A stretch of 64,000 nucleotides of DNA from Hymenobacter telluris (lineage in GTDB: Bacteria; Bacteroidota; Bacteroidia; Cytophagales; Hymenobacteraceae): positions 62,001 through 126,000 of the forward strand of contig NZ_JAFLQZ010000005.1 of assembly GCF_017313265.1 (NCBI RefSeq). The letters run 5' to 3'. The notes beneath the pieces were generated by a model. It was not told the DNA's origin. It worked only from the letters and a program-made list of their open reading frames with translations, and searched no databases. Both the position numbers and the translations under genes were made by a program. Every line of letters begins with the position of its first letter. Positions within the stretch are counted from its first letter, which is position 1. Positions 41,987 to 50,442 of this stretch are shown here, one piece after another.

Positions 41987-44900
41987 ATGGCCAAAATACT
42001 CCGCCTGCACCGCACTGGTTCCAGCACCCACGAAGGCTGGGGCCGGACCGGCAAAATCGGCAAAAACGAAATTGAAGGCCCCAGCGGCATCCTGGACCCC
42101 GAAGGGGGCCGGGCCGAGCGAGTGGCCGTGGCTATTCCGTCGCCGTTTGCGCGGCTGCACCTCGTAGAAACGGCGCTGGCTTACGTGAGCAACGCCGGCA
42201 GCTCCGCTCCCACCGATACTGTGCATCACCAGCTGGTAGGCCAGTTTTGGGACCTGTGGGAGCTGACGTTCAACTACTTCCAGCGGCGGCAGCCCGGCCA
42301 GCGCCTGAGCGTACGTACCTGGAACCGCGCCAACGAGCTAGCCAAGCTGGATGCCCAGCCGACCACTCGCCCGCTGGCCCAGGCGCTGCGTTTGTATCTG
42401 AACGACAAGCGCTTTGTCAACCTCACCGAGCTGCACCTGTTGCACTTCCCTGGCGCCACGCCCAACGAAGCACCCCAGCTACTTGGTGGTACGTCGCCGC
42501 TGACGCTGTTCTTCCCGGCGCCATCGGTGCGGGCGTTGCCGGTGCAGCGGCCCGAAGGTGGCGGCCAGTATTTCGATGGGCGCTACGTGGGCTTGCACCA
42601 GCGCGAGCAGGCGTTTCAGGATTTCGTGTACCAGCAGTTTGTGGTGGATACGGCTCTGGCCCGCCTGGCACCAGCCGTGCGCAACGTCCTCGACCCCAAC
42701 ATTCTGAACAAGTGGGGCCTGGACGGCACCGCGCAGCTAGCCGATTACCCCGACTTGCAAGCCGACCAGACCGGCAACCCGGTAGTGGTGGCGGGCGTGT
42801 CAGTGCGTATTCGGCCTGACCAGAGCATTGTGCGCAACTCCGACTTCACCATTCGGCCCGACCGGCAACCCGCGCCGGGCTGGCCGCTGCCGAACCCGCT
42901 GCCGCTGGTGCTGCGGCCGGGCCTGCAAATGCCGGGCAAGTTCTACTACAACAACTCCCAGCTCGGCGACAGTGGCAACAAGATTCCGGCTGCCGACCCG
43001 CGCGCCCTGGCCGACCGGACGCTGCCGGGCCCGGAGCTGGCCTACCCCTACCTCACCCTCAACGACCTACTGGAAGAAACCCTGTTGACCGTGCCCTACG
43101 AGGTGGATGGCAGCCGTTTCGTGACTGGGCAACTGAAAGTAGCCCCCGGCTACAAGCCCACCTGCTGGCCGCTGCTGCCCGTAACGCCGCTGTACTTCGA
43201 CTACTTCACGCCGGCCGAGCTAGCTACCCAGCTCACTATGGAGCTAGACCCGGTATGCGTGCGGGTGCGGCTGCGGATTCCGGTGGCCGGCGGTTTCACC
43301 GTGGACTATGAGCGCGCCTACTACCCCAACCCGCGCACCGAAGGACTCGGCCGTTTGCTGGTGACCAACGTAGGCTTGTCGGTATTCCCATTTGTGAAAA
43401 TCCTGGACGCGCCGCAGCTCAACGACTTCTACAAGGTGATGCTGGTGGACGCTAACAACATCGACCCGAGCTTGGTGAACAAGCCGGTGGAACTGCAATT
43501 CGGGGTGAACGGCCGGCTGTTGTCGAGTACGGGTACCGAGCAGAGCGCCACGGCCTACCGCCGCACTGCTAAAACCGGCACCGACGAAGGCAGCACCTAC
43601 TACGAAGTGAAAGGCACGCCCTTCGACTACGTGCAAATCAGTAACCCCGCGCCGGCTGCGGGTCGGGCGCTGGTGGTGCCCAAGTGGCGCGAGGTGCGCC
43701 AGGGCACCAAGGAGTTCCGCTTCGCCATCGACTTCGGCACCACCAATACCCATGTGGCCTACCACGACGGCCCCAGCCATCCGCCCCAGCCGTTCGGTTT
43801 CGGGCCCGATGATACGCCGGTGGCCCTGCTGAAAAAATCGTCGGAAGAATCGGATTATGCCGCGTACGAGCAGTTGTATCGGGGCGTGGAAGACGACCCG
43901 GCGCACGGCATTCAGTTGCGGCGCTGGCAACGGTATCAGCAGCGCGAGTTCGTCCCGTCGTTTGTGGGCGCGGCCGGTTCGCCGTACCAGTTCCCCATCC
44001 GCACCGCCACCAGTGAATCGGCAGGCTTTTCCATCGAGACACCTAAGTTACTGGCTAACATCAACGTAGGTTTCGGCATCAACACCGAGGAGGAAACCAA
44101 CGACTCGTACCACACCAACCTGAAGTGGGGCGAAACCGGCGAGGCGGCCCGCCACCGGGTGCGCATGTTTTTCCGCGAGATGTTGCTGCTGTTCAAGTAC
44201 AAAGCGGCGCTGCACGGCGGCAACATTGGCGCCACCCAAGTGGTGTGGTTTGCGCCGCTCAGCTTCTCGGCCTTCAGCCGCGACTTGTACCAGCGCGAGT
44301 GGGACACGCTGTTCCGGGAGATTTTCCAGACCAACCGCAGCACCACCTACCTGCCCGAGTCGTCGGCACCGTACTTCTTCCTGACCCGGCGCGGCCTCGT
44401 GACGCCCGGCCCCGGCGAAAATGCGGCCTTCATCGACATTGGGGGTGGTACTTCCGATGTACTGTTCTACTCCGACCAAACCGCCGATACCAGCGGCCCG
44501 CGCAAGCACCATCCGGCGTTCAGCACCTCGTTCCGGTTTGCCGGCAACGAGCTGTGGGGCGACGGGGCTGCCGACGTGCGCGGCAGCAAAGACAACGGCC
44601 TCGTGCGCTTCGGGCTGGACAGCATCAATGCTCATCCGCTGCCGCAAACCAAAGCCGCCGAAATAGCTGTGAAGTGCCTAGCCGTTGTGCAGGCCAACCC
44701 GGCGTTTGGCTCCGAGGAAGTGGCCAGTTTGCTGTTCAACTACGAGCGGGAATTCCAGTTTGGGGAGCGGCTGCTTATGGCCCAACATCTGCGGGTGTTA
44801 TTCTACCTGCACTTCGGATCCATTGTGTATCACTTGGGGCAGGTAACGGCGCTGCGCGGACTAGCCGCTCCTCGCTACCTGTGCTTCACAGGCCGCGGCA

Positions 44901-45457
44901 GCTTGTACCTACGACTGCTGTGCCCCAGCAACTTACGGCCACTGGAGCAGGTAGCTAGCTTGATTCTGAGCAAAGTAATGGGCGTACCCGCGCCGGCCAA
45001 CTTCAAGATTGTGCTGGCCGACGACCCAAAGCAAACCACCGCCAACGGGGGCGTGCTGGCTACTGGCCTCGATGCAGAAAGCACCGCCGAAGTGCCGCCC
45101 ATCGTGCAGCCCATTGGCACCGGCGCGGCCGATGCCGCCGAAAACCACCCGCTGTTCCCGTCCGACATTACCGAAGACGTGAAAAACGCAGTGCTGGCCA
45201 ACGTGGAGAAGTGCCTCACGCTGTTGCTCACCGACCCGGAACTGGTAGCAGCGCAAAACAACCTGGGCATCAAAAACCCGCCCGGTTTGGTTCTGCGCGA
45301 GTTGAAAGACGCCCTAGCCGACTCGTTCAACCTGGGCCGCCAACGCTACGCTAATACACTGCCCGCTGGCGAGCCAATTCCTGAAACACTGTTTTTCCTG
45401 CCACTCAAGCACGCGTTCTACGTGTTGTCGCAGAAGCTCCACGATTCCGCCCGCTAA
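41987..45457 (+). CDS. Giant protein with C-terminal actin/Hsp70-type ATPase domain
   Basis: A 1156-residue protein. The first 575 residues match nothing I know (starting MAKILRLHRTGSSTHEGWGR). The second half is an actin/Hsp70-type ATPase. Phosphate 1 is FAIDFGTTNTHVAYHD (Asp near 582), phosphate 2 is AFIDIGGGTSDVLFY (Asp near 817), and the adenosine motif is YLCFTGRGSLYLRL (near 968). SrfB-type proteins are the nearest family by layout, but I cannot confirm this. All key residues for ATP binding are present. It follows the tubulin-like gene across a repeat and is 10 bases from the next gene. A cytoplasmic ATPase working with the motor pair is the likely role. Confidence 0.78.
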   Translation: MAKILRLHRTGSSTHEGWGRTGKIGKNEIEGPSGILDPEGGRAERVAVAIPSPFARLHLVETALAYVSNAGSSAPTDTVHHQLVGQFWDLWELTFNYFQRRQPGQRLSVRTWNRANELAKLDAQPTTRPLAQALRLYLNDKRFVNLTELHLLHFPGATPNEAPQLLGGTSPLTLFFPAPSVRALPVQRPEGGGQYFDGRYVGLHQREQAFQDFVYQQFVVDTALARLAPAVRNVLDPNILNKWGLDGTAQLADYPDLQADQTGNPVVVAGVSVRIRPDQSIVRNSDFTIRPDRQPAPGWPLPNPLPLVLRPGLQMPGKFYYNNSQLGDSGNKIPAADPRALADRTLPGPELAYPYLTLNDLLEETLLTVPYEVDGSRFVTGQLKVAPGYKPTCWPLLPVTPLYFDYFTPAELATQLTMELDPVCVRVRLRIPVAGGFTVDYERAYYPNPRTEGLGRLLVTNVGLSVFPFVKILDAPQLNDFYKVMLVDANNIDPSLVNKPVELQFGVNGRLLSSTGTEQSATAYRRTAKTGTDEGSTYYEVKGTPFDYVQISNPAPAAGRALVVPKWREVRQGTKEFRFAIDFGTTNTHVAYHDGPSHPPQPFGFGPDDTPVALLKKSSEESDYAAYEQLYRGVEDDPAHGIQLRRWQRYQQREFVPSFVGAAGSPYQFPIRTATSESAGFSIETPKLLANINVGFGINTEEETNDSYHTNLKWGETGEAARHRVRMFFREMLLLFKYKAALHGGNIGATQVVWFAPLSFSAFSRDLYQREWDTLFREIFQTNRSTTYLPESSAPYFFLTRRGLVTPGPGENAAFIDIGGGTSDVLFYSDQTADTSGPRKHHPAFSTSFRFAGNELWGDGAADVRGSKDNGLVRFGLDSINAHPLPQTKAAEIAVKCLAVVQANPAFGSEEVASLLFNYEREFQFGERLLMAQHLRVLFYLHFGSIVYHLGQVTALRGLAAPRYLCFTGRGSLYLRLLCPSNLRPLEQVASLILSKVMGVPAPANFKIVLADDPKQTTANGGVLATGLDAESTAEVPPIVQPIGTGAADAAENHPLFPSDITEDVKNAVLANVEKCLTLLLTDPELVAAQNNLGIKNPPGLVLRELKDALADSFNLGRQRYANTLPAGEPIPETLFFLPLKHAFYVLSQKLHDSAR

Positions 45458-45467
45458 GTCCTCGTCT

Positions 45468-46829
45468 ATGTCGATACGTTATCGGGTACTTTGCTTGCTG
45501 ATGGTGCTGGGCCTGGCTGGTTCGCCAGGGATAACGCGCGCCCAAACCGCCCCCGTGGCAACCAGCCAGGACGATAACCTGAAGGGCCAAATCTGGACGG
45601 TTACCGCCCGGCGCATTTGGGTGGATGTGAAGCCCAAGCAGCCCCAGGCACTCCAGCCCTGGGCCACTGGCACCGACTTCACCAACTGGGTACTCGCGCA
45701 GAAGCAAGACAAATCGGAACTAGGTATCCTGCGCGGCGCAGTCATCGAGCGGATTGGTAAAGGACAAACCGGTAGCGCGGCGCAGGTGGCCCAAGCCATT
45801 GTAGACGAAGTAGCCCAGCGCCGCGAAAAGAAAGTAGGCGCCCTAGCCCGCGTGGACGTGGTAGCCCTCAACACGGAGTTGACTCCGTTTATTCAGCTAG
45901 CCACGCCCGCCGATACCGCCGCCGTACCCGATGAGTCTCTGGCCCCGGCCACCAACGCAACGGCCCAAATCGAGCAGCCGGCCCAGACCGACTACCAGGA
46001 CACCATACCCGAAACCACTTCGGGGCCAGAGCCCATGGTGGCTCCAGTACAGGTAGCACCTACTTACTGGGGCATGTCGCCGGCCGTGGCGGGTACGTTG
46101 TTGGCCTTGCTCGGTGCCTTGGTAGGCGCAGGGCTGACGTACAACCGCATGGAAAGTGCCCGCCGCAAGCGTCGGCGGCACTCTTCGTCGCACATGGTGG
46201 CTACCCCCGCCGTTGAACCTGAAACGCAGTCTGTTATGAATACGCCCCAATACCGGAAGCTGCTACGGCAGAATCAGGACCTCCAAAAACAGCTCGACCA
46301 GTTGAAAAAGGAGTTAACCGACTTGAAAGCACGCGTAACAGGTGTACCTGCTGCCCCCCTCAAAGCCGCACCGCCCAGACGTACCGCTTCTACCCCACCG
46401 CCCCCGCCGCCAGTGCAGGCACCAGCCGACGACCACGACGACCTATTGAACGTTGGCCTCGGGACTATTGCGTCGCCGGAGCCTGCGTATGAGCAGCCGT
46501 CCGCACAGTTGCCACCCGCTACGCGCTACGGCCCGGTGCAGGAAACGCCATTTGTGGAGGAGCGCAAGATTGTGGACAACCCGCTGCCGCAGCTGGCCTT
46601 GATGCTCACCATCAACCCGCGCAACCCCGACCAAGCCAGCTTCACGCTCAACCCGCACGTCAACCAAAGCATGCTCATTGGCGACGGGCTGAACCGCTTG
46701 CAGAAGTTTTTCGAGTACGACCCGCCCGTGGGCCGCATCAACTCCGTAGCAGCAGCAGCGGCGGGCACGCTCCAGCGCCAGGCCGATGGCTGGCAGGTGG
46801 TGGAACGCGCCCGGCTCATCATTCGTTGA
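45468..46829 (+). CDS. Single-pass membrane protein of the predicted motor/cytoskeleton system (paralogue 2)
   Basis: A 453-residue protein with a signal peptide (MSIRYRVLCLLMVLGLAGSP). An N-terminal domain (GQIWTVTARRIWVDVKPK) follows, then one membrane helix near residues 204-225 (PAVAGTLLALLGALVGAGL) and a basic cluster. A coiled coil (QDLQKQLDQLKKELTDLKAR) and a Pro-rich linker lead to a C-terminal domain with LTINPRNPDQASFTLNP and FEYDPPVGRINS. It shares layout and C-terminal pattern with the protein at 36575-38098. It starts 10 bases after the actin-like gene and lies 22 bases before the MotA/ZorA-like gene. The topology suggests a periplasmic head and a cytoplasmic tail that could contact the ATPases. 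Confidence 0.72.
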   Translation: MSIRYRVLCLLMVLGLAGSPGITRAQTAPVATSQDDNLKGQIWTVTARRIWVDVKPKQPQALQPWATGTDFTNWVLAQKQDKSELGILRGAVIERIGKGQTGSAAQVAQAIVDEVAQRREKKVGALARVDVVALNTELTPFIQLATPADTAAVPDESLAPATNATAQIEQPAQTDYQDTIPETTSGPEPMVAPVQVAPTYWGMSPAVAGTLLALLGALVGAGLTYNRMESARRKRRRHSSSHMVATPAVEPETQSVMNTPQYRKLLRQNQDLQKQLDQLKKELTDLKARVTGVPAAPLKAAPPRRTASTPPPPPPVQAPADDHDDLLNVGLGTIASPEPAYEQPSAQLPPATRYGPVQETPFVEERKIVDNPLPQLALMLTINPRNPDQASFTLNPHVNQSMLIGDGLNRLQKFFEYDPPVGRINSVAAAAAGTLQRQADGWQVVERARLIIR

Positions 46830-46851
46830 GCCCTACTTGTAACTGATTGTC

Positions 46852-48363
46852 ATGGTTTTACAGATTATTGAAATCCTCCTGATTCTCGGGCTCATTGCCT
46901 GGCAGGTGTATATTTTTATTGGCAACCGGCGCCTGATAGAGCGGGTGCAAACTATGTACCCGTCCACCAACCAGATGGGCGTGGAGCAAACCACTATTTC
47001 TGATTTCAACGAGACGCTGGAATACGACGCCGTGACGGCCACCAGCACCAGCCCGGAGTTCAGCCGCATCGTCACGGATACCAACGACTACCTGCGGGCC
47101 AACATCGGGGCCGCCGCCGAATTCAACACCCTGCGAGACATTTCCGAGCGGGAAGCGGCGCTGCTGGATGCCGAAATTGAAGCCCAGATTTCCACGCCGC
47201 TGTACCTGGGGCTGCTGGGCACGTTTGCGGGCGCCATCTTGGGTTTGCTGGCCCTGGTGAATCCGTTTGGCGCTACGGACGTCACTGACCCTGCGGCTTC
47301 GTCGTTCAACAACGATGACGTGACGCACTTTTTGGGCGGCGTACTAATTGCCATGTGCGGCAGCTTGTTTGGCTTGGGTTTCACGCTGTGGGGCAACCAA
47401 CTGCTGAAATCGGCCCGGGCCACCCGTGACCGGCTCAAGAACGGCTACTACAACTTCCTGCAAAAGGCGCTGCTGCCCAAGCTCAACTCCGATATGCAGC
47501 GGAGCATGAACAGCTTGCAGAACGTGCTGGATGCCTTCAATGAGAAGTTCTTCTCGAAGGTGCAGGACGATTTCATGACCCGCATTGCCGATTTCCTGCC
47601 CCGCGTAACCGAGAACATCAGCATTCAGAAAGATTTCCTGGAAAAGCTCCAGCAAATCGGCTACACCGAGTTGGCCAACGCCACCATCAAGGTATTCGAT
47701 AGAGTGGACAAGAGTGCGGGTTCGTTCGAGAAGTTTCTGGGGTACCAGGAGGCGCTGAACGTGTCGGTGGAGAAGGGCGCCGAAACCGTAACGACTATTA
47801 CCGCCTTATTAAACCGGCTTACCGCCTTGGAACAGTCGTTGAATCAGGTGCCGGGCTACTTGCAGGAGCACGACAACCGCGTCAGGGAGCAGGCGCGGTT
47901 CTTTGGCGAGCACCACGCGCTGCTGCGCAACATCAGCCAGGGCGTGAACCAGGCGCTGAATGAAGACGCTACCTTGATGCGGGCCGCGCTGGACCAGCGG
48001 CGCGAGGAGTTCGAGAAGCAGGCCCAGGCGGCGCATGCGCAATGGAGCGCCCACTTCCGGCAGCTCAACAAAGACAACATCTACGAGAAGATTGTGGAGT
48101 ACATGAGCCCGTTTCAGCAGCTCCCCACCCAGCAGATGCAGCTCAACCGCTTGCAGGAAGACCAGGCCCGGCGCAACACCGAGGCCCTGCAAGCCATGCA
48201 GCGCCAGCTCGAACAAAACCAGCAGATTCAGGCCCGGCTGCTGCAACAAACCGACCGCACGCAGGATTTGCTGGACCGCATTTTGGAGCCGAACTGGTTC
48301 CAGCGCACTATTCTGGGCAAGAAAACCCCGCCCCGGCGCTCCGACGGTTCCTCTCCCCGCTAA
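46852..48363 (+). CDS. MotA/TolQ/ZorA-like proton-channel protein with long coiled-coil tail
   Basis: A 503-residue membrane protein. One helix lies at residues 3-23, and the MotA/TolQ/ExbB core has two more: ISTPLYLGLLGTFAGAILGL near 113-138 and FLGGVLIAMCGSLFGLGFTL near 160-182. From about residue 190 to 490 it is a long helical, coiled-coil tail (for example LEQSLNQVPGYLQEHDNRVR, LQAMQRQLEQNQQIQARLLQ). A channel core with such a cytoplasmic tail is the design of ZorA in Zorya antiphage systems, not of classical MotA or ExbB. The next gene encodes the expected OmpA-domain partner. ZorC and ZorD are absent. Confidence 0.8.
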   Translation: MVLQIIEILLILGLIAWQVYIFIGNRRLIERVQTMYPSTNQMGVEQTTISDFNETLEYDAVTATSTSPEFSRIVTDTNDYLRANIGAAAEFNTLRDISEREAALLDAEIEAQISTPLYLGLLGTFAGAILGLLALVNPFGATDVTDPAASSFNNDDVTHFLGGVLIAMCGSLFGLGFTLWGNQLLKSARATRDRLKNGYYNFLQKALLPKLNSDMQRSMNSLQNVLDAFNEKFFSKVQDDFMTRIADFLPRVTENISIQKDFLEKLQQIGYTELANATIKVFDRVDKSAGSFEKFLGYQEALNVSVEKGAETVTTITALLNRLTALEQSLNQVPGYLQEHDNRVREQARFFGEHHALLRNISQGVNQALNEDATLMRAALDQRREEFEKQAQAAHAQWSAHFRQLNKDNIYEKIVEYMSPFQQLPTQQMQLNRLQEDQARRNTEALQAMQRQLEQNQQIQARLLQQTDRTQDLLDRILEPNWFQRTILGKKTPPRRSDGSSPR

Positions 48364-48375
48364 CCTCCGCCGCCG

Positions 48376-49047
48376 GTGAAACAAAGCAAAGATTTTTTCT
48401 GGCCCAGCTACGTGGACCTGATGACGGCCCTGTTCCTGACCATGCTGGTGCTGTTTGTGCTGAGCTACAAGCTGTTCCAGGACAAACAGTCGGGGTTGAT
48501 AGCCGCCAACGCGCAGTTGAAAGTACAGCTCAAGGAGAAGCGGAAAATCGATGAAATAAAGGAGGCGCTGAAGCGGCTGGAAGACCCGCGCTATTTCGTG
48601 TACAACAAGGATTTCAAGCGCTACGAGCTGAATTTCGAGGTGGAATTCCGGCCCGGCCGTTACGAGCTACCTGCTGCCTCACGTCAGCCTTTGATTGAAG
48701 CCGGCCGGTTTTTGCTGCGCCAGATGCAGAGCCTCAAACAGGAAGCGGGCATCCAGTACCTGGTGCTCATCGAGGGCCGCGCCGCCATGGACCCACGCTT
48801 CCCCGCCGACCACCCCATTAATGCCGATTTACAAGCCGTTCGGCAGTTGAGCTACAACCGCGCGCTGGCCGTACTCTACCTCTGGCGCGAAGCGGGCATC
48901 CGGTTTCCGCGCAACGTGGAGCTGGTGCCCGGCGGCAGCGGCTACCGCGGCGCCGGCCGCTACACGGGCTTCCAGCGCGAGCAGCGCAACAAGCGCTTCA
49001 TCATCCAAATTCAGCCGAAAATAGGCTCGTTGGATGCAAGTAGGTGA
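48376..49047 (+). CDS. MotB/OmpA/ZorB-like stator protein
   Basis: A 223-residue protein starting with a GTG at 48376. A short N-terminal tail with DFFWPSYVDLMTALF leads into one membrane helix (about residues 11-31). Asp 14 is placed like the proton-carrying Asp of MotB and ZorB. After a charged helix comes an OmpA-like peptidoglycan-binding domain (about 70-215), with FEVEFRPGRYELPAASRQPL, YLVLIEGRA and LSYNRALAVLYLW. It is 12 bases after the ZorA-like gene. Its stop codon TGA (49045-49047) lies inside the left arm of the hairpin that follows, which ends the operon. Confidence 0.82.
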   Translation: MKQSKDFFWPSYVDLMTALFLTMLVLFVLSYKLFQDKQSGLIAANAQLKVQLKEKRKIDEIKEALKRLEDPRYFVYNKDFKRYELNFEVEFRPGRYELPAASRQPLIEAGRFLLRQMQSLKQEAGIQYLVLIEGRAAMDPRFPADHPINADLQAVRQLSYNRALAVLYLWREAGIRFPRNVELVPGGSGYRGAGRYTGFQREQRNKRFIIQIQPKIGSLDASR

Positions 49048-49145
49048 AATTGTGAGGTGGTGAAATAGTGAGTTTGATGTTCCAACCGCGCAATCTGCGC
49101 AAACAGAACATCAAATTCACTATTTCACCACCTCACAATTTCACC
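49043..49145. repeat. Long hairpin of the GTGAAATGGTGAGG family, copy 2
   Basis: Arms 49043-49081 and 49107-49145 (39 bases each) pair with one mismatch around a 25-base loop. The left arm begins inside the ZorB-like gene and supplies its TGA stop. The right arm ends 2 bases from the stop of the convergent nucleotidyltransferase gene. Loop length equals that of copies 1 and 3, and the loop again contains CCGCGCA and TGCGCA words. Confidence 0.92.
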
Positions 49146-49147
49146 GC

Positions 49148-50149
49148 TTAGCTATAGTCGATTTCGGTGTTGTCGCCGATGTTGAGGCTGTGGCGGGTGC
49201 CTTTGAACAGGGCGTCGGAGCCAACGATGCAGTCGTGCATGACGGCGGAGCGCAACTCACTGTACGAGCCGATGATGGACTCGCTCAAGATGGTGTTCTT
49301 GACGATGGTTCGGTCGCCGATGGCCACGTTGGGGCCGATGATGGAGTTGCTGATTTCGCAGTCTTTGCCGATGCTAACCGGCGGGATGATGATGGTATCG
49401 GGAAACTCGGGGAACTCGCGGCGGTCCAGGAACTCAGGGCGGTTGAGCAGGCGGGCGTTGGCTTCCAGCAACGAATCCTTACGGCCGCAGTCAAACCAGT
49501 TATCCACGGCGGCGGTGGTCATTTCGGCCCCCTCCTGAATCATCATCATCAAGGCATCGGTCAGCTGAAACTCGCCGTGGGTGCGCAGCTCCTGGCTGAT
49601 AAGGCGCTCCAGGGCGGCGGCCAGCCACTCGGCATTGGCAATCTTGTAGAGACCCACCAGCGCGTAGTTGGACTTCGGAATGCGGGGCTTTTCCACCACT
49701 TTAGTTACCTGGCCATTAAGGGCAGTTTCCACCAGCCCAAACATGGATGGTGTTTTCACTTCCTTCACGGCCAACACGTTGCCCGAGGTCTGCATCATGG
49801 CGGGCAGGTCCACGTCCACGATGGTGTCGCCGAGCAGAATCAGGATACCGTCGGCTTCGTGGCGAAACGTGTCGCGGGCCAGCCACAGGGCGTGGCCGAT
49901 GCCTTCGCGGGGCTCCTGCACCACAAACGTGCTCTTTATCTGGGGGTACGCACGGCGCACGTAGTTCTCAATCTTTTCGCCCAGGTACCCGATAATAAAC
50001 ACGAATTCCTGCACCCCGGCCACGCTTAGGCGGTCGATGATGTGCCCCAGGATGGTGTTGCCGGCCACGGGCACGAGAGACTTGGGCTGCGTGTGCGTGT
50101 GTGGGCGCAAACGCGACCCAATACCTGCAACAGGAATAATAGCTTTCAT
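49148..50149 (-). CDS. Sugar-1-phosphate nucleotidyltransferase with beta-helix C-terminus
   Basis: A 333-residue enzyme of the RmlA/GlmU-N type, which makes an NDP-sugar from an NTP and a sugar phosphate. From the ATG at 50149 it starts MKAIIPVAGIGSRLRPHT, with the nucleotide loop and PKSLVPVAGN. It then has EPREGIGHALWLA, LLGDTIVD and VVEKPRIPKSN. The C-terminal part is a left-handed beta-helix with hexapeptide-like rungs (SIIGPNVAIGDRTIVKNTIL). It resembles long glucose-1-phosphate thymidylyl- or uridylyltransferases; the exact substrate is not clear. No sugar gene cluster is adjacent. Confidence 0.88.
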   Translation of the reverse strand: MKAIIPVAGIGSRLRPHTHTQPKSLVPVAGNTILGHIIDRLSVAGVQEFVFIIGYLGEKIENYVRRAYPQIKSTFVVQEPREGIGHALWLARDTFRHEADGILILLGDTIVDVDLPAMMQTSGNVLAVKEVKTPSMFGLVETALNGQVTKVVEKPRIPKSNYALVGLYKIANAEWLAAALERLISQELRTHGEFQLTDALMMMIQEGAEMTTAAVDNWFDCGRKDSLLEANARLLNRPEFLDRREFPEFPDTIIIPPVSIGKDCEISNSIIGPNVAIGDRTIVKNTILSESIIGSYSELRSAVMHDCIVGSDALFKGTRHSLNIGDNTEIDYS

Positions 50150-50442
50150 GAGCAACAGAGCGTGGCGTAAGTCCGCAAAATAGCGAATAGCGGCGGGAGC
50201 GGCCGCATAGACAACCGTCGGGGCGTGAATTCGTACTTTGGCACGATGAAATAGTGGAATTGTAAGAGCACGTAACCCGCAAGCCAGCCGCTCTGTTCTG
50301 CAACTCCTAAAATATTATGCAACGGTAATATTATTTACTATTGCAAAAGCACCGTATGAGGCTGCGGCAAGCGGCCGGACCGGGCCGGCTTCTCATCTGT
50401 TCACCGACTTTCCATTTACCAACTCTCTCCCTCCTTCTTTTT

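Noticed and set aside
41987..44000. A shifted reading (plus-strand frames near 42247-42819) that looked like a second protein
   Set aside because: These frames overlap the actin-like gene, which has clear motifs and continuous coding. The shifted frames are short and low in quality.
46852..49047. Flagellar MotA/MotB pair
   Set aside because: There are no flagellar genes, the first protein has a long coiled-coil tail, and Cytophagales lack flagella as a rule. A ZorA/ZorB-type pair fits better.
49190..50029. Open frame of 279 codons opposite the nucleotidyltransferase gene
   Set aside because: It is antisense to a clear enzyme; composition is biased to Gly, His and Val as expected for a shadow frame.
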